A stretch of DNA of 64,000 bases from Salinicoccus sp. RF5 (GTDB lineage Bacteria; Bacillota; Bacilli; Staphylococcales; Salinicoccaceae), in contig NZ_JAJGRC010000002.1 in NCBI RefSeq assembly GCF_020786625.1, positions 186,001 to 250,000 on the forward strand, in the 5' to 3' direction. The notes under the pieces are model-generated. The model saw only the letters and a program-made list of their open reading frames with translations, made no database searches and was not told the DNA's origin. Shown here in pieces: positions 8,525-17,709 of this stretch. A program made the position numbers and the translations under genes. Positions within the stretch are counted from its first letter, which is position 1. Each line of letters opens with the position of its first letter.

Positions 8525-9955
8525 GTGAAGAATTTTGTAAGCGATTACCTGAAGGAGCATGAATCTTATTTCAAAGAAGTGAGTGCATACATATTCAATC
8601 ATCCTGAAACGAGATTCGAGGAGTACGATTCAGCACGCTTTCTGGCTGACGAATGCGAGCGTCAGGGTTTCACTGTCAAACGCAATGTAGCGGACATAGA
8701 GACGGCATTTACAGCTTCATATGGTACGGAAGGGCCTGAAATCGCCTTCCTCGGCGAGTTCGATGCACTCTCCGGCCTCTCTCAGAAGCCTGGGGAGACG
8801 TCATACCAGCCGATGGAGCCGGATATCGGCCATGGCTGCGGCCACAACCTGCTTGGTACGGGTGCCTTTGCGGCAGCCTGTGCAGCAAAGGCGTACCTTG
8901 AGGAGAACGATCTCCCGGGACGGGTAACCTTCTATGGCTGTCCGGGTGAAGAGGGGGGCTCCGGCAAGACGTTCATGGTGCGCGAAGGCGTATTTGATGA
9001 TGTCGATGCGGCACTCACGTGGCATCCGTCACCGGTCAACGCCATCATGGACCTCTCGACGCTTGCGAACTACCAGGTCTACTTCCGCTTCAGGGGCAAG
9101 TCGGCGCATGCGGCAAACACACCGCACCTTGGGAGGAGTGCACTGGATGCGGTCGAACTGATGAACGTCGGTGCGAACTACCTGCGCGAACATATCGTGT
9201 CGGAGGCGCGCATGCACTATGCAGTGACGAATACCGGCGGCATCTCACCGAACGTCGTGCAGGCGAATGCGGAAGTGCTCTACCTCATCCGCGCGCCGCG
9301 TGTGGACCAGGTGGAAGAAATCTATCAGCGCCTCATCAAGGTCGCAAAAGGGGCGGCGATGATGACGGAGACGGAAGTGGAGATCGACTTCGACAAGGGC
9401 TGCTCGAACTACGTGTCGAACCGCCATCTTGAAAGCATGCTCCATAAAAACCTGACAGAGGCAGGTCCTGGGGAACCTGCGCAGGACGAAAAGGATTTTG
9501 CCAGGAAGCTGTGGAATACGCTGTCGGAATCCGAACAGCAGAACTATCTCGCGCCGCTCAGCGGTTTCGGCTATACCGGTGACGGCGAGGAGTACGCGGG
9601 CAAATATCTCGCCGACTCCATTTCCCCATATGAGGCACGTGAAGGCGTGCTCGCCGGTTCGACGGATGTCGCGGATGTCAGCTGGGTGGCACCGACTGCA
9701 CAGCTGACCGCAGCAACTGCATCGCTCGGCACGAGCGTCCATACATGGCAGATGACGACCCAGGGGCTGAGCGACTTCGCCAACCGCGGCATGATGCGGG
9801 CGGCGTCGGCAATGGCAATGACAGGCATCCAGCTCTTCGAATCGAAGGAGGACCTGCAGCAGGCCAAGTCGGAGTTCGAACAGTTCAGAAAGAAGAACGA
9901 CTACAAGAATCCAATTCCTGCAGGTGTACAGCCTTCCAGGCTGGATGAAAAGTGA
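8525..9955 (+). CDS. M20 amidohydrolase, AbgB-like (aminobenzoyl-glutamate hydrolase subunit B)
   Basis: GTG 8525 is preferred because AAGGAG at 8508-8513 is 11 nt away; a GTG at 8513 overlaps that site. About 476 aa. Metal-binding and catalytic motifs of the M20D group are present: GHGCGHNLLG, PGEEGGSG, ALTWHPSPVN, and a dimerisation domain with SAHAANTPHLGRSALDAVE. AbgB forms the hydrolase of p-aminobenzoyl-glutamate with AbgA in E. coli. The next two genes encode an AbgT transporter and a second M20 enzyme, which supports the assignment, though relatives also act on indole-3-acetyl or other N-acyl amino acids. Confidence 0.83.
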   Translation: MKNFVSDYLKEHESYFKEVSAYIFNHPETRFEEYDSARFLADECERQGFTVKRNVADIETAFTASYGTEGPEIAFLGEFDALSGLSQKPGETSYQPMEPDIGHGCGHNLLGTGAFAAACAAKAYLEENDLPGRVTFYGCPGEEGGSGKTFMVREGVFDDVDAALTWHPSPVNAIMDLSTLANYQVYFRFRGKSAHAANTPHLGRSALDAVELMNVGANYLREHIVSEARMHYAVTNTGGISPNVVQANAEVLYLIRAPRVDQVEEIYQRLIKVAKGAAMMTETEVEIDFDKGCSNYVSNRHLESMLHKNLTEAGPGEPAQDEKDFARKLWNTLSESEQQNYLAPLSGFGYTGDGEEYAGKYLADSISPYEAREGVLAGSTDVADVSWVAPTAQLTAATASLGTSVHTWQMTTQGLSDFANRGMMRAASAMAMTGIQLFESKEDLQQAKSEFEQFRKKNDYKNPIPAGVQPSRLDEK

Positions 9956-9989
9956 ACATCATAAAAAAGAATAGCGAGGTGCATTAATT

Positions 9990-11513
9990 ATGGAAAAGAA
10001 AAAAGGGTTTTTCACGAAAGCGCTGGACGTCATAGAACGGGTTGGCAATAAGCTGCCGGATCCATTCGTCCTCTTCATCGGACTGGCATTTTTCATGATT
10101 CTCCTGTCTTTCGTATTCAGTCTTTTTGGGGCGACCGTCGCCCACCCGGGTACAGGGGAAGAGCTCCAGATCCGCAACCTGCTGTCCGGTGAAGGGCTGC
10201 AGTTCATACTGACATCGATGCTCGATAACTTCACAGGCTTCGCACCGCTCGGATTGGTGCTGGCGATGATGCTCGGTATCGGCCTTGCTGAGAAGGTCGG
10301 CCTGCTTGATTACGCGATCCGCAAGACGATTCTGAAATCACCGCCGTTCCTGCTGACGTATACAGTCGTCTTCACGGGTATACTCGGCAACCTGGCATCC
10401 GATGCTGCGGTCGTCCTCGTTCCACCACTCGGTGCCCTCGTGTTCTACAAGGTCGGCAGGCATCCCCTTGCCGGTTTGGCGGCCGGCTTTGCCGGGGCAG
10501 GTGCGGGATTCACTGCGAACCTGTTCATCGCAGGTACGGATGTACTCCTCGCCGGTATTTCGACGGAAGCTGTCGCGATCATCGACGACACGATCACCGT
10601 CACGCCGGTCGACAACTGGTACTTCAACATCGTTTCCGTATTCCTGCTGACATTCGTCGGCGGCCTGCTGACTTCCAAATTCGTCGAGCCGAGGCTCGGA
10701 GAATATAAGGGGGAAGCGGTCGAAGAGGAGGATACGGAAGAGCTGCCGAATGCAAAGAAAGGGTTCATCACAGCGCTCATCACAGGTGTGCTCTACTGGG
10801 CAATCATCGTAGTTGTGATCATGCTGCCGGACAGCCCGCTCCAGGGTGAAGGTGGAACCATCATACCGTCACCGTTCATCGATGGCATCGTGCCGCTCAT
10901 CCTGATCTTCTTCGTCCTGATCGGCCTCGCTTTTGGTCTCGTGACGGGCAAGATTAAGTCCGGCAAGGACATGACCAGATATATGACGGAATCGATCAGT
11001 GACATGGCGGGGTATATCGTACTCGTCTTCGCCATCGCCCAGTTCATCGCCTACTTCAACTGGTCCAACCTGGGTACCTGGGTGGCCGTCAACGGTGCCG
11101 AATTCCTGCAGGAAGTCGAGTTCACCGGCTTTGGACTGATCATGGGCTACATCATCTTCACCAGCCTGATGAACTTCCTGATCACATCCGGTTCCGCCAA
11201 ATGGGCGATCGAGGCACCGATATTCATCCCGATGTTCCTGCAGCTCGGGTACGACCCGGCATTCACGCAGGTGGCCTACCGTATTGCGGATTCATCTGTG
11301 AACATCATCACACCGCTGTTCCCGTATATGGTCATCATCCTTGCGTTCATGCAGCGTTATGACAAGAATGCGAGCATCGGCACGTACATCTCACTGATGC
11401 TGCCGTACTCCATCGCGTTCCTGGTCGCCTGGATCATCCTGCTCGCGGTCTTCTATTTCACAGGCCTGCCGTACGGTCCGGGTGCATACACGTTCTTTGA
11501 AGACAGACCATAA
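9990..11513 (+). CDS. AbgT family transporter
   Basis: 507 aa integral membrane protein, ATG 9990 with GCGAGGTG upstream. It starts with the family's KALDVIERVGNKLPDPFVLF and has the re-entrant or helix motif SDAAVVLVPPLGALVF, then SGSAKWAIEAPIFIPMFLQLG and the SVNIITPLFPYMVIIL segment, all typical of AbgT carriers. AbgT imports p-aminobenzoyl-glutamate in E. coli; other members export antifolates. Its place between two M20 hydrolases favours uptake of an amide that they then split. Confidence 0.9.
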   Translation: MEKKKGFFTKALDVIERVGNKLPDPFVLFIGLAFFMILLSFVFSLFGATVAHPGTGEELQIRNLLSGEGLQFILTSMLDNFTGFAPLGLVLAMMLGIGLAEKVGLLDYAIRKTILKSPPFLLTYTVVFTGILGNLASDAAVVLVPPLGALVFYKVGRHPLAGLAAGFAGAGAGFTANLFIAGTDVLLAGISTEAVAIIDDTITVTPVDNWYFNIVSVFLLTFVGGLLTSKFVEPRLGEYKGEAVEEEDTEELPNAKKGFITALITGVLYWAIIVVVIMLPDSPLQGEGGTIIPSPFIDGIVPLILIFFVLIGLAFGLVTGKIKSGKDMTRYMTESISDMAGYIVLVFAIAQFIAYFNWSNLGTWVAVNGAEFLQEVEFTGFGLIMGYIIFTSLMNFLITSGSAKWAIEAPIFIPMFLQLGYDPAFTQVAYRIADSSVNIITPLFPYMVIILAFMQRYDKNASIGTYISLMLPYSIAFLVAWIILLAVFYFTGLPYGPGAYTFFEDRP

Positions 11514-11537
11514 TGAACAGATGAAGGAGAGAAATAA

Positions 11538-12809
11538 ATGACACAGCTCGAAAAGCAACTGATCGAATGGCGGCGCGACTTCCACCAGTATCCGGAGCTC
11601 GGATTCCTGGAGATGCGCACCGCCACCATCGTGGCGGACATACTTGAAGGCTTGGGCTATGAGCTCGAGATCGGGAAGGCCGTCATGGATTCCGACTACT
11701 GCATGGGCAAGCCGTCTGAAGAAGAAACGAAGCGCCACCTCGAGTGGGCGCGCGAGAACGGGGCGGTCAAGAAATACCTCGGCCTTGTCTCGGAGGGCTA
11801 TACAGGTATCGTTGCGACACTCGATACAGGCAAGCCGGGACCGACCATCGCCTACCGGGTGGACATGGATGCCCTGCCGATCGTCGAGGCGACAGGCGAC
11901 GACCATGTGCCGGTCAAAGAAGACTTCAGGTCGACGAATGACAATATGCACGCCTGCGGGCATGATGTGCATACGACCATCGGCCTTGGTCTCGCCACGA
12001 AGCTCATGGAAAACAAGGACCAGCTCAAAGGGAAGATGAAGCTCATCTTCCAGCCGGCCGAGGAAGGGACGCGCGGGGCGCGCTCCATGGTGGAGGCGGG
12101 GGTCGTCAGTGATGTCGACTACTTCGTCGCTTCCCATATCGGCACCGGGGTACCGCACAGCCACTTTGTTGCGGCCAACAACGGATTCCTTGCAACATCG
12201 AAGATGGATGTCACCTTCAAGGGCCGCTCGTCGCACGCCGGCGGCAACCCTGAGGAAGGGAAGAATGCGATGCTCGCTGCAGCAAATGCCGTCCTCAACC
12301 TGAATGCCATTCCGAGGCACTCGGGTGGGGCGACACGCATCAACGTCGGTGAACTGCATGCCGGCAGCGGCCGCAACATCATCGCCGACCATGCTGCGCT
12401 CAAGATCGAGACGCGCGGCGAGACATCCGACATCAACGACTATGTCAAAAGCCAGGCCGAAGCGGTCATTGAAGGCGCTGCGAAGATGTACGGCGTGACC
12501 CATCATATCGAACTCGTCGGTGAAGGCGAGAGCGCCGACTGCTCCCTCGAAGTGGCTGAAGTACTCAAGGACATCGCCGAACAGGAAGGTCTTACAAGCG
12601 ACCTCAGGAGCGATGCCAGTGCCGGTTCGGAGGATGCGACTTTCTTCATCAACGCCGTGCAGAAGCATGGGGGTCAGGGCACCTACTGCATCTTCGGCAC
12701 CGATCTTGCTGCCGGACACCACAACGAGAAGTTCGACATCAACGAAGACAGCATGCCGCACGCCGTCAACATACTGTTCGAATCGGCGAAAGCGCTGGTC
12801 GAGAAATAG
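11538..12809 (+). CDS. M20 amidohydrolase, AbgA-like (aminobenzoyl-glutamate hydrolase subunit A)
   Basis: 423 aa, ATG 11538 with AAGGAGAG upstream and 24 nt after the transporter. M20D motifs in order: WRRDFHQYPELGFLE, DMDALPIVE, NMHACGHDVHT, FQPAEEGTRGARSM, SSHAGGNPEEGKNAMLA, and the C-terminal AGHHNEKFDINE. The residues between about 40 and 75 (DYCMGKPSEEETKRHLEWA) form the extra segment seen in AbgA. With AbgB it probably splits aminobenzoyl-glutamate or a similar aryl-amide. A strong hairpin ends the operon. Confidence 0.85.
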   Translation: MTQLEKQLIEWRRDFHQYPELGFLEMRTATIVADILEGLGYELEIGKAVMDSDYCMGKPSEEETKRHLEWARENGAVKKYLGLVSEGYTGIVATLDTGKPGPTIAYRVDMDALPIVEATGDDHVPVKEDFRSTNDNMHACGHDVHTTIGLGLATKLMENKDQLKGKMKLIFQPAEEGTRGARSMVEAGVVSDVDYFVASHIGTGVPHSHFVAANNGFLATSKMDVTFKGRSSHAGGNPEEGKNAMLAAANAVLNLNAIPRHSGGATRINVGELHAGSGRNIIADHAALKIETRGETSDINDYVKSQAEAVIEGAAKMYGVTHHIELVGEGESADCSLEVAEVLKDIAEQEGLTSDLRSDASAGSEDATFFINAVQKHGGQGTYCIFGTDLAAGHHNEKFDINEDSMPHAVNILFESAKALVEK

Positions 12810-12816
12810 ATGCAGA

Positions 12817-12851
12817 AATCCCCCTGGCACCTCAGTGTCAGGGGGATTATT
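12817..12851. terminator. Bidirectional terminator between abgA-like and yjiH-like genes
   Basis: AATCCCCCTG (12817-12826) pairs with CAGGGGGATT (12839-12848) and is followed by ATTCTAT. It sits between convergent genes. Confidence 0.75.
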
Positions 12852-14195
12852 CTATAGTCCGACGAACAGTAGCGCCAGGACGTATATGATCGGGAATGAA
12901 ATGATGGTCCTCAGGATGAATATCGCAATCAGTTCCCATACGGAAACGGGGATCTTCGACTTCAGCAGCAGGGCACCGACTTCCGAGAAGTAGATGATCT
13001 GTGTGAGTGACATGACGGCGATCATGAATTTCGTGAAGTCGCTCTCGATGCCGGATCCGATGACGGACGGCAGGAACATGTCCGTCACGCCGATGATGAA
13101 CGCAGGCGCTGCAGCTGCGGCTTCCGGTACGTTGATCAGTTCGAGAACCAGTTGGACCGGATAGCTCAAGTACGTGAACACCGGTGTGTATTCCGCCACG
13201 ATCAGGGCGAGTATGCCGATGGCGATGACGACCGGAATCAGTCCGCCGTAGATGTCGATGACGTTCACCGTACCATCGCGGGCGATGCTTTTCGCGCCAT
13301 CGCTTTCATCCGCACGCTTGTAGGCGCGCGTCGTCGCAGTTTTGAGCATCGTGCCTTCCGTTGACCGGTCATCGATCTGCTTGCCGGTCACCTCGTAGTA
13401 CGTATCCTCCTTGCGGGAGAGTGGCGGAATGCGCACCATGACGAGGGCGGTCAGGATACAGGCGATGGCCATCGTCAGATAGAACTGCAGGAAGTACTCC
13501 TCGATGCCGATGAATGTTGCAATCACCAGGCTGAAGGGAATCGAGAGCACCGAGAAGTTGGTGGCGATGTTCATCGCCTCGCGCTTCGTATAGAACCCGC
13601 GCTCGTACTGCTGGGTCGTGATCATGACGCCGACCGGACTGCTGCCCATCCATGAAGCGAGCGCGTCGATCGAGGAGCGGCCCGGCACCCTGTACAACGG
13701 GCGGATGATGGGTTCCAGGAACGTGCCGATGAATTCCATCAGGCCGAAGTTCATCAGAAGCGGCATCAGGAAGGCCGCAAGGAGGAGCCATGTAGCGAGT
13801 ATCGGCACGAGGCTGTTCATCATAGTGCCGCCTGTGAGGTCACTCGTGATCGCCTCCGGACCGACGCCCGTGACGGTCATGATCGCAAACAGCGTACCGA
13901 GTACACGCAGTGTGAACCACAGCCAGTCGAGGACAAATATATCCCGCATTTTAGGTGCGTTCTTGAAGCTGTTGCGGTTGATCAGCGTGCCATATATGGT
14001 CACGATCAGGAAGAAGGACATGATGACGGTGATGATCGTTGGGATGGAACCTTCCAGTCCCGTCAGTATATAGTCGGCGAATATGCCGAGGATGATGGTC
14101 CATTGGCCATTGAAGTAGACCGGAACGATGAAGAGCAGAAGGGCGAGGGTCGACACCGTCCATGTCTTTATCTTGGTCTCTCTAGAGAACTGCAT
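12852..14195 (-). CDS. YjiH family membrane protein (nucleoside-recognition GATE domain)
   Basis: 447 aa, minus strand, ATG 14195 with AAAGGGGA. About ten hydrophobic helices. The first half holds MTVTGVGPEAITS and PLYRVPGRSSIDALASWMGSSPVGVMIT, the latter being the GATE-like gating core found in YjiH. The second half has PAFIIGVTDMFLPSVIGSGIESDFTKF and YFSEVGALLLKSKIP. YjiH proteins are predicted carriers, often beside genes for amide or amino-acid breakdown. It is convergent with the abg-like operon, so a shared role is only suggestive. Confidence 0.83.
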   Translation of the reverse strand: MQFSRETKIKTWTVSTLALLLFIVPVYFNGQWTIILGIFADYILTGLEGSIPTIITVIMSFFLIVTIYGTLINRNSFKNAPKMRDIFVLDWLWFTLRVLGTLFAIMTVTGVGPEAITSDLTGGTMMNSLVPILATWLLLAAFLMPLLMNFGLMEFIGTFLEPIIRPLYRVPGRSSIDALASWMGSSPVGVMITTQQYERGFYTKREAMNIATNFSVLSIPFSLVIATFIGIEEYFLQFYLTMAIACILTALVMVRIPPLSRKEDTYYEVTGKQIDDRSTEGTMLKTATTRAYKRADESDGAKSIARDGTVNVIDIYGGLIPVVIAIGILALIVAEYTPVFTYLSYPVQLVLELINVPEAAAAAPAFIIGVTDMFLPSVIGSGIESDFTKFMIAVMSLTQIIYFSEVGALLLKSKIPVSVWELIAIFILRTIISFPIIYVLALLFVGL

Positions 14196-14405
14196 AATTA
14201 ATCCCCTTTTATGTATTTTTATGAATATCGCAATGATAAAGGAAAATGAGGTTCATGTCCAATATATTTTCAAAAAGCATTGAATTTTATATTATAAGCA
14301 ATGCTCGATATAAAGCGCATGAGAACTCAACTGGGCTATTAACAATAAAAGTAAATGAGAGTAAAGATAATATGATATGTTAATATAATGAATAGGGAGG
14401 TAATT

Positions 14406-14723
14406 ATGGTATTTATATACATATTATTTGCTGCAATCATCTTTTATTTTGTTATAAGGGCTGCTGTAAGAGATGGGATTATAGAGTCTAAAGTAAAAGA
14501 AGAGGAACTAAGTTATAATCAAAAAAGCGATGATTTACTTCAGGAGATCATGGGTTTAGAATCTAAAGTCTCAAAAGAACTTGATGCTGAAGGAAAGAAG
14601 CAGGCAAAACTGATTTACGATAATTCTTTGATGGTATATTATTCTGACAAAGAAGCTAAAGAAAAATTTAAAGGTTTACGAGAAAAGAAAGAGGCACTTG
14701 TTTCATTAAAAAAAGACATCTAA
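14406..14723 (+). CDS. Small membrane-anchored coiled-coil protein, unknown
   Basis: 105 aa from ATG 14406, chosen because AGGGAGG lies at 14394-14400. One N-terminal transmembrane helix (FIYILFAAIIFYFVI) is followed by a charged, helix-rich tail of about 85 residues that could form a coiled coil. No catalytic motif is seen. The gene is much more AT-rich than the core to its left and marks the start of the AT-rich block with the IS and lac operon. Not recognised. Confidence 0.6.
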   Translation: MVFIYILFAAIIFYFVIRAAVRDGIIESKVKEEELSYNQKSDDLLQEIMGLESKVSKELDAEGKKQAKLIYDNSLMVYYSDKEAKEKFKGLREKKEALVSLKKDI

Positions 14724-14740
14724 GTTAGATGTCTTTTTCT
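14708..14740 (+). terminator. Terminator overlapping the end of the small membrane gene
   Basis: AAAAAGACATCTA (14710-14722) pairs with TAGATGTCTTTTT (14726-14738), 3-nt loop. The stop codon lies inside the hairpin. Confidence 0.8.
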
Positions 14741-14793
14741 CATCTTCCTGGTGTATCCTGACAAACGAAAAGTTTTAAAAAAAGGATGAAAAA

Positions 14794-14880
14794 ATGTCTA
14801 CGTTATACTTTTATTTGGGTACTGTGTTAATAATTATTGCTGTAACTACACTTTTAGAGACCGTCAATAATTATGTGTAA
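14794..14880 (+). pseudogene. Short hydrophobic ORF cut by the IS256-family element
   Basis: ATG 14794 with AAAGGATG upstream begins MSTLYFYLGTVLIIIAVTTLL, a clear membrane helix. The last seven codons and the stop (14857-14880) lie inside the left inverted repeat of the IS, so the original 3' end is lost or was replaced. No continuation is seen right of the element. Confidence 0.4.
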
Positions 14881-14884
14881 ATGA
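14857..14884 (+). repeat. Left terminal inverted repeat of the IS256-family element
   Basis: 28 bp, matched at 22 positions by the reverse complement of 16164-16191. Confidence 0.75.
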
Positions 14885-14910
14885 AGGCATGCCTTTTCTT
14901 GTAGTGTGCA

Positions 14911-16088
14911 TTACCCGCTGAACATTTCAGCTAATTCTGCACGGGCCTGGTCAAAACCAATATGGCACCGTGTCGCGAACCGTTGGTTATATGCTTCAAA
15001 TTGAGTGACCAGGAAACGGTCAAGGGAGTCCGCGTTCGGGAACTGCTCTTTGCGCTTACTGTACCGTTTGATCTGCTTATTGAATGACTCAATCAGATTT
15101 GTGGAGTAGATGCTTCTCCTGATTGCTTCAGGGAAATCATAAAAAGTGAACAGATCCGGATTGGCTTTCAACGATTGCGTGACTTTGGCGTAAGATTTCT
15201 TCCACTTCTCGATAAACGCGTCCAAAGTCTGCTCAGCTTCGGCCTTATCCGTGGCGCGATACAGGGACTTCAGGTCCTCACAGATTGCCTTCCGGTCCGA
15301 CACACGGACCTTGTGGGAAATGTTGCGTGCAACGTGAATGAAACATGTCTGGTATTTCGCTTTTGGAAACACCGAATGAATACTGTCTTTGATACCTGGA
15401 AGCCCGTCAGAAATGAAGCGCAGGACTTCCGTCACGCCCCGTGCATGGATATCTCCAATCAATTCTTTCCATACATACGCAGATTCCGTCGGCGCGACAG
15501 TATAGGCCAGCACTTCCTTGGAGCCATCCTCCCGGATGCCCACAGCGATATAGACAGCCTCTTTGGTCACTGTCTCCCGTTTGACGGGCAGGAATGTCGC
15601 ATCCAGGTACACGCACACATACCGCTCGGATAACGAACGCTGGCGAAATGCCTCCACTTCTTCTGTGACCGCCTGGGTCATATTTGAAATGGTCTGGGGC
15701 GTATAGTGATGCCCATACATCCGTTCAATCAGATGGGAGATTTCAGACATCGTCACACCTTTTTGAAACATATGGATGACAAAAGATTCCAATGTGTCAT
15801 TGGACCGCTTGTAAGGCGCAACGGTCTGCTGCTTGAAGTCCCCATTCCGGTCCCGGGGAATGTCAATCTGAAGGTCGCCATATTCGGTATGTAACGTGCG
15901 GGAATAGACGCCGTTTCTGGAGTTCCCGGAATTGAAGCCCACACGGTCATACTTTTCGTAGTCCAGGAATGCAGTCAATTCGGTTTTCAGTAATGTGTTC
16001 ACCGCCGTTTCCAGGTGGCTGCGGAAGATTTCTGTGACATCGTCTTTTTTACTAGAGCTTGAATAATATCTGATGTAAAATGATCCAT
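14911..16088 (-). pseudogene. IS256-family transposase with an N-terminal frameshift
   Basis: The long frame (14911-16002, 363 aa from a GTG) carries the mutator-type DDE core: Asp in VCVYLDATFLPVK, Asp in FISDGLPGIKDS and Glu in STNLIESFNKQIK, with TCFIHVARNI between. The normal N-terminus is encoded from ATG 16088 (MDHFTSDIIQALVKK) in another frame. The A6 tract at 16045-16050 needs one more A to join the two, giving a protein of about 392 aa, the usual family length. There is no ribosome site before the GTG at 16002. Slippage on the A tract could still make some full-length protein. Confidence 0.8.
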
Positions 16089-16163
16089 AGGGGTCGTCCT
16101 CTTTTCTTGGATTTGGTGTGGTAACTTAATCTTACAAGAAAAGGACGCCCTTTTTCTATTTAT

Positions 16164-16191
16164 TCATTTACACAAACTATTTTACGCTCTC
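16164..16191 (-). repeat. Right terminal inverted repeat of the IS256-family element
   Basis: Partner of the left repeat at 14857-14884; ends with GCTCTC on the plus strand. Confidence 0.75.
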
Positions 16192-16274
16192 CATACGTCA
16201 CAAATATGTGTGAAATTTGATGCATCTAGTAAATATCAACATAAATTAACAATTTATGATATATTATTAGTAAA

Positions 16275-16291
16275 TGTTTGTTTTTCAAACA
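16275..16291 (+). promoter_or_regulatory. Probable LacR operator upstream of lacR
   Basis: TGTTTG-N5-CAAACA is a perfect inverted repeat 40 nt before the lacR start. TGTTT half-sites are typical of DeoR-family sugar repressors. A related TGTTT/AAACA pair precedes lacA, suggesting autoregulation plus operon control. Confidence 0.55.
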
Positions 16292-16330
16292 AAAGTAGAG
16301 GAATTAATAAAATGTGAAGGGGCAAAACAG

Positions 16331-17086
16331 GTGAATAAACATCAGCGTCTGGAAGAAATCGTTAAACTTTTGAATAAAAAAGATACAATCAGAATTACAG
16401 AAATAGTCGACACCTTACATGTATCAGATATGACGGCAAGACGTGATTTGGCCGAACTGGAAGAGCAAGGTGTACTCACCAAGATACACGGCGGAGCAAG
16501 GAGTAATTCAGCATTTCACTATAAGGAAATGTCCCACAAGGAAAAGCATACCCAATTTATAGAAGAGAAAAGAGATATTGCGAAAAAGGCAGCAGCAATT
16601 ATTGAAGAGGGGAATACAGTTTTTCTTGGTCCAGGAACAACGGTAGAATTGTTGGCTGAAGAAATCAGTAATACTAATCTGTCGGTCATCACAAATTGTT
16701 TACCAGTATTCAATATATTATTCAAGAAGAAATCTGAACAGTTTAAAGTGTACCTTATTGGTGGAGAAATGCGGGGCGTTACAGAATCTTTCGCTGGTGA
16801 AATGGCGAATAACATGATAGAAACCATGCGGTTCAGCAAGATGTTCTTCAGTGCAAATGGTGTGAAGGGAGAAGATGTAATGACATCTTCTCATGAAGAG
16901 GCATATACGCAGAAGTTGGCAATAAAAAACTCGATCGAAAAATATCTATTAGTCGACTCCTCAAAGGTTGGAAAAGAGGATTTTGTATCTTTTTGTGAAT
17001 TGAGAGATTTAACTGCAGTCATCATGGATAGTAAGGATGAAGAAAAAGCTAAAAATATCCAACAGTATACTGAAGTAGTTATATAG
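16331..17086 (+). CDS. lacR: Lactose operon repressor LacR, DeoR family
   Basis: 251 aa from GTG 16331, with GAAGGGG 8 nt upstream; this gives [20 protein letters not shown], the usual start and length of staphylococcal LacR. The DeoR helix-turn-helix is [22 protein letters not shown] followed by KIHGGARSN. The C-terminal DeoRC sensor domain includes [15 protein letters not shown] and [13 protein letters not shown], which binds phosphosugar. In staphylococci the inducer is tagatose-6-phosphate or galactose-6-phosphate. Same strand as lacABCDFEG but separated by its own terminator. Confidence 0.93.
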   Translation: MNKHQRLEEIVKLLNKKDTIRITEIVDTLHVSDMTARRDLAELEEQGVLTKIHGGARSNSAFHYKEMSHKEKHTQFIEEKRDIAKKAAAIIEEGNTVFLGPGTTVELLAEEISNTNLSVITNCLPVFNILFKKKSEQFKVYLIGGEMRGVTESFAGEMANNMIETMRFSKMFFSANGVKGEDVMTSSHEEAYTQKLAIKNSIEKYLLVDSSKVGKEDFVSFCELRDLTAVIMDSKDEEKAKNIQQYTEVVI

Positions 17087-17140
17087 GAATTAAACATTTG
17101 ATAAAAATTATAAACATATTGTGTCTTTTTACATCGAATA

Positions 17141-17182
17141 AAACATAAATTCAACAAAAAGTGTTGAATTTATGTTTTTTTA
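17141..17182 (+). terminator. lacR terminator, overlapping the lacA promoter
   Basis: AAACATAAATTCAACA (17141-17156) pairs with TGTTGAATTTATGTTT (17162-17177), followed by T7. The 3' arm contains the -35 element of the lac promoter. Confidence 0.85.
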
Positions 17183-17192
17183 GTTTTATAAT
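17164..17192 (+). promoter_or_regulatory. lacABCDFEG promoter
   Basis: TTGAAT (17164-17169), 17-nt spacer, TATAAT (17187-17192). It lies 72 nt before lacA. Confidence 0.7.
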
Positions 17193-17206
17193 TTAAACAA
17201 GAACTT

Positions 17207-17236
17207 GTGAAAGCGATTTAAATGTTTGGTTAAACA
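17207..17236 (+). promoter_or_regulatory. cre-like site and LacR half-sites before lacA
   Basis: GTGAAAGCGATTTA (17207-17220) matches the cre consensus except two positions. Just after it, TGTTT-N4-AAACA (17223-17236) resembles the lacR upstream operator. Both lie downstream of the -10 box, where a bound repressor or CcpA would block elongation. Confidence 0.5.
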
Positions 17237-17263
17237 AATACAAATGGAGAAAGGAAGACTTCA

Positions 17264-17692
17264 GTGAGTATAGTAATTGGTGCAGACGCATATGGGAAAG
17301 ACCTAAAATCCCAGATTAAAAAATATCTGATTGATAACGATTATGAAGTAATTGATGTAGATGAAGCATCGGAAGGAGACTTTGTAGATGTCACGAGATC
17401 CGTTGCTGAAGAAGTGCAAAAAAATGATGAGAATCTGGGAATTGTAATTGACCAGTATGGTGCGGGCAGTTTCATGGTAGCGACAAAGATCAAGGGTATG
17501 ATTGCTGCAGAAGTTTCAGATGAAAGATCAGCATATATGACACGCAGTCATAACAACGCGAGGATGATTACCATGGGCGCGGAAATTGTTGGAGAAGAGT
17601 TGGCAGTCAATGTAGTCAAAGGTTTTATAACTGGAGATTATGATGGCGGTAGACATCAAATTCGCGTTGATATGCTAAATAAAATGGGTTAA
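17264..17692 (+). CDS. lacA: Galactose-6-phosphate isomerase subunit LacA
   Basis: 142 aa from GTG 17264 with AGAAAGGAAG upstream. LacA and LacB form the heteromeric isomerase that turns galactose-6-phosphate into tagatose-6-phosphate. RpiB/LacAB fold: [20 protein letters not shown] at the start, [17 protein letters not shown] in the middle and [18 protein letters not shown], which carries the family's N-N-R motif. First gene of the operon; lacB follows after 17 nt. Confidence 0.95.
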   Translation: MSIVIGADAYGKDLKSQIKKYLIDNDYEVIDVDEASEGDFVDVTRSVAEEVQKNDENLGIVIDQYGAGSFMVATKIKGMIAAEVSDERSAYMTRSHNNARMITMGAEIVGEELAVNVVKGFITGDYDGGRHQIRVDMLNKMG

Positions 17693-17709
17693 ACAGGAGG
17701 AAATTAACA

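Larger units (their letters stand above)
14857..16191 (-). mobile_element. IS256-family insertion sequence
   Basis: About 1.33 kb bounded by imperfect terminal inverted repeats: GAGACCGTCAATAATTATGT.. at the left end and its counterpart at the right end share 22 of 28 positions and both finish with TGTGTAAATGA. One transposase gene fills the element on the minus strand. Flanking bases (CACTTTTA left, CATACGTC right) do not form a target duplication, so the element may have arrived by, or taken part in, recombination. It separates the small membrane genes from the lac operon. Confidence 0.85.

Noticed and set aside
11391-12830. 479-codon open frame on the minus strand over the abgA-like gene
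   Set aside because: Antisense to a gene with complete M20 motifs; translation is low-complexity Arg/His/Val-rich.
14849-16199. Target-site duplication of the IS256-family element
   Set aside because: CACTTTTA on the left and CATACGTC on the right share only the first two bases.
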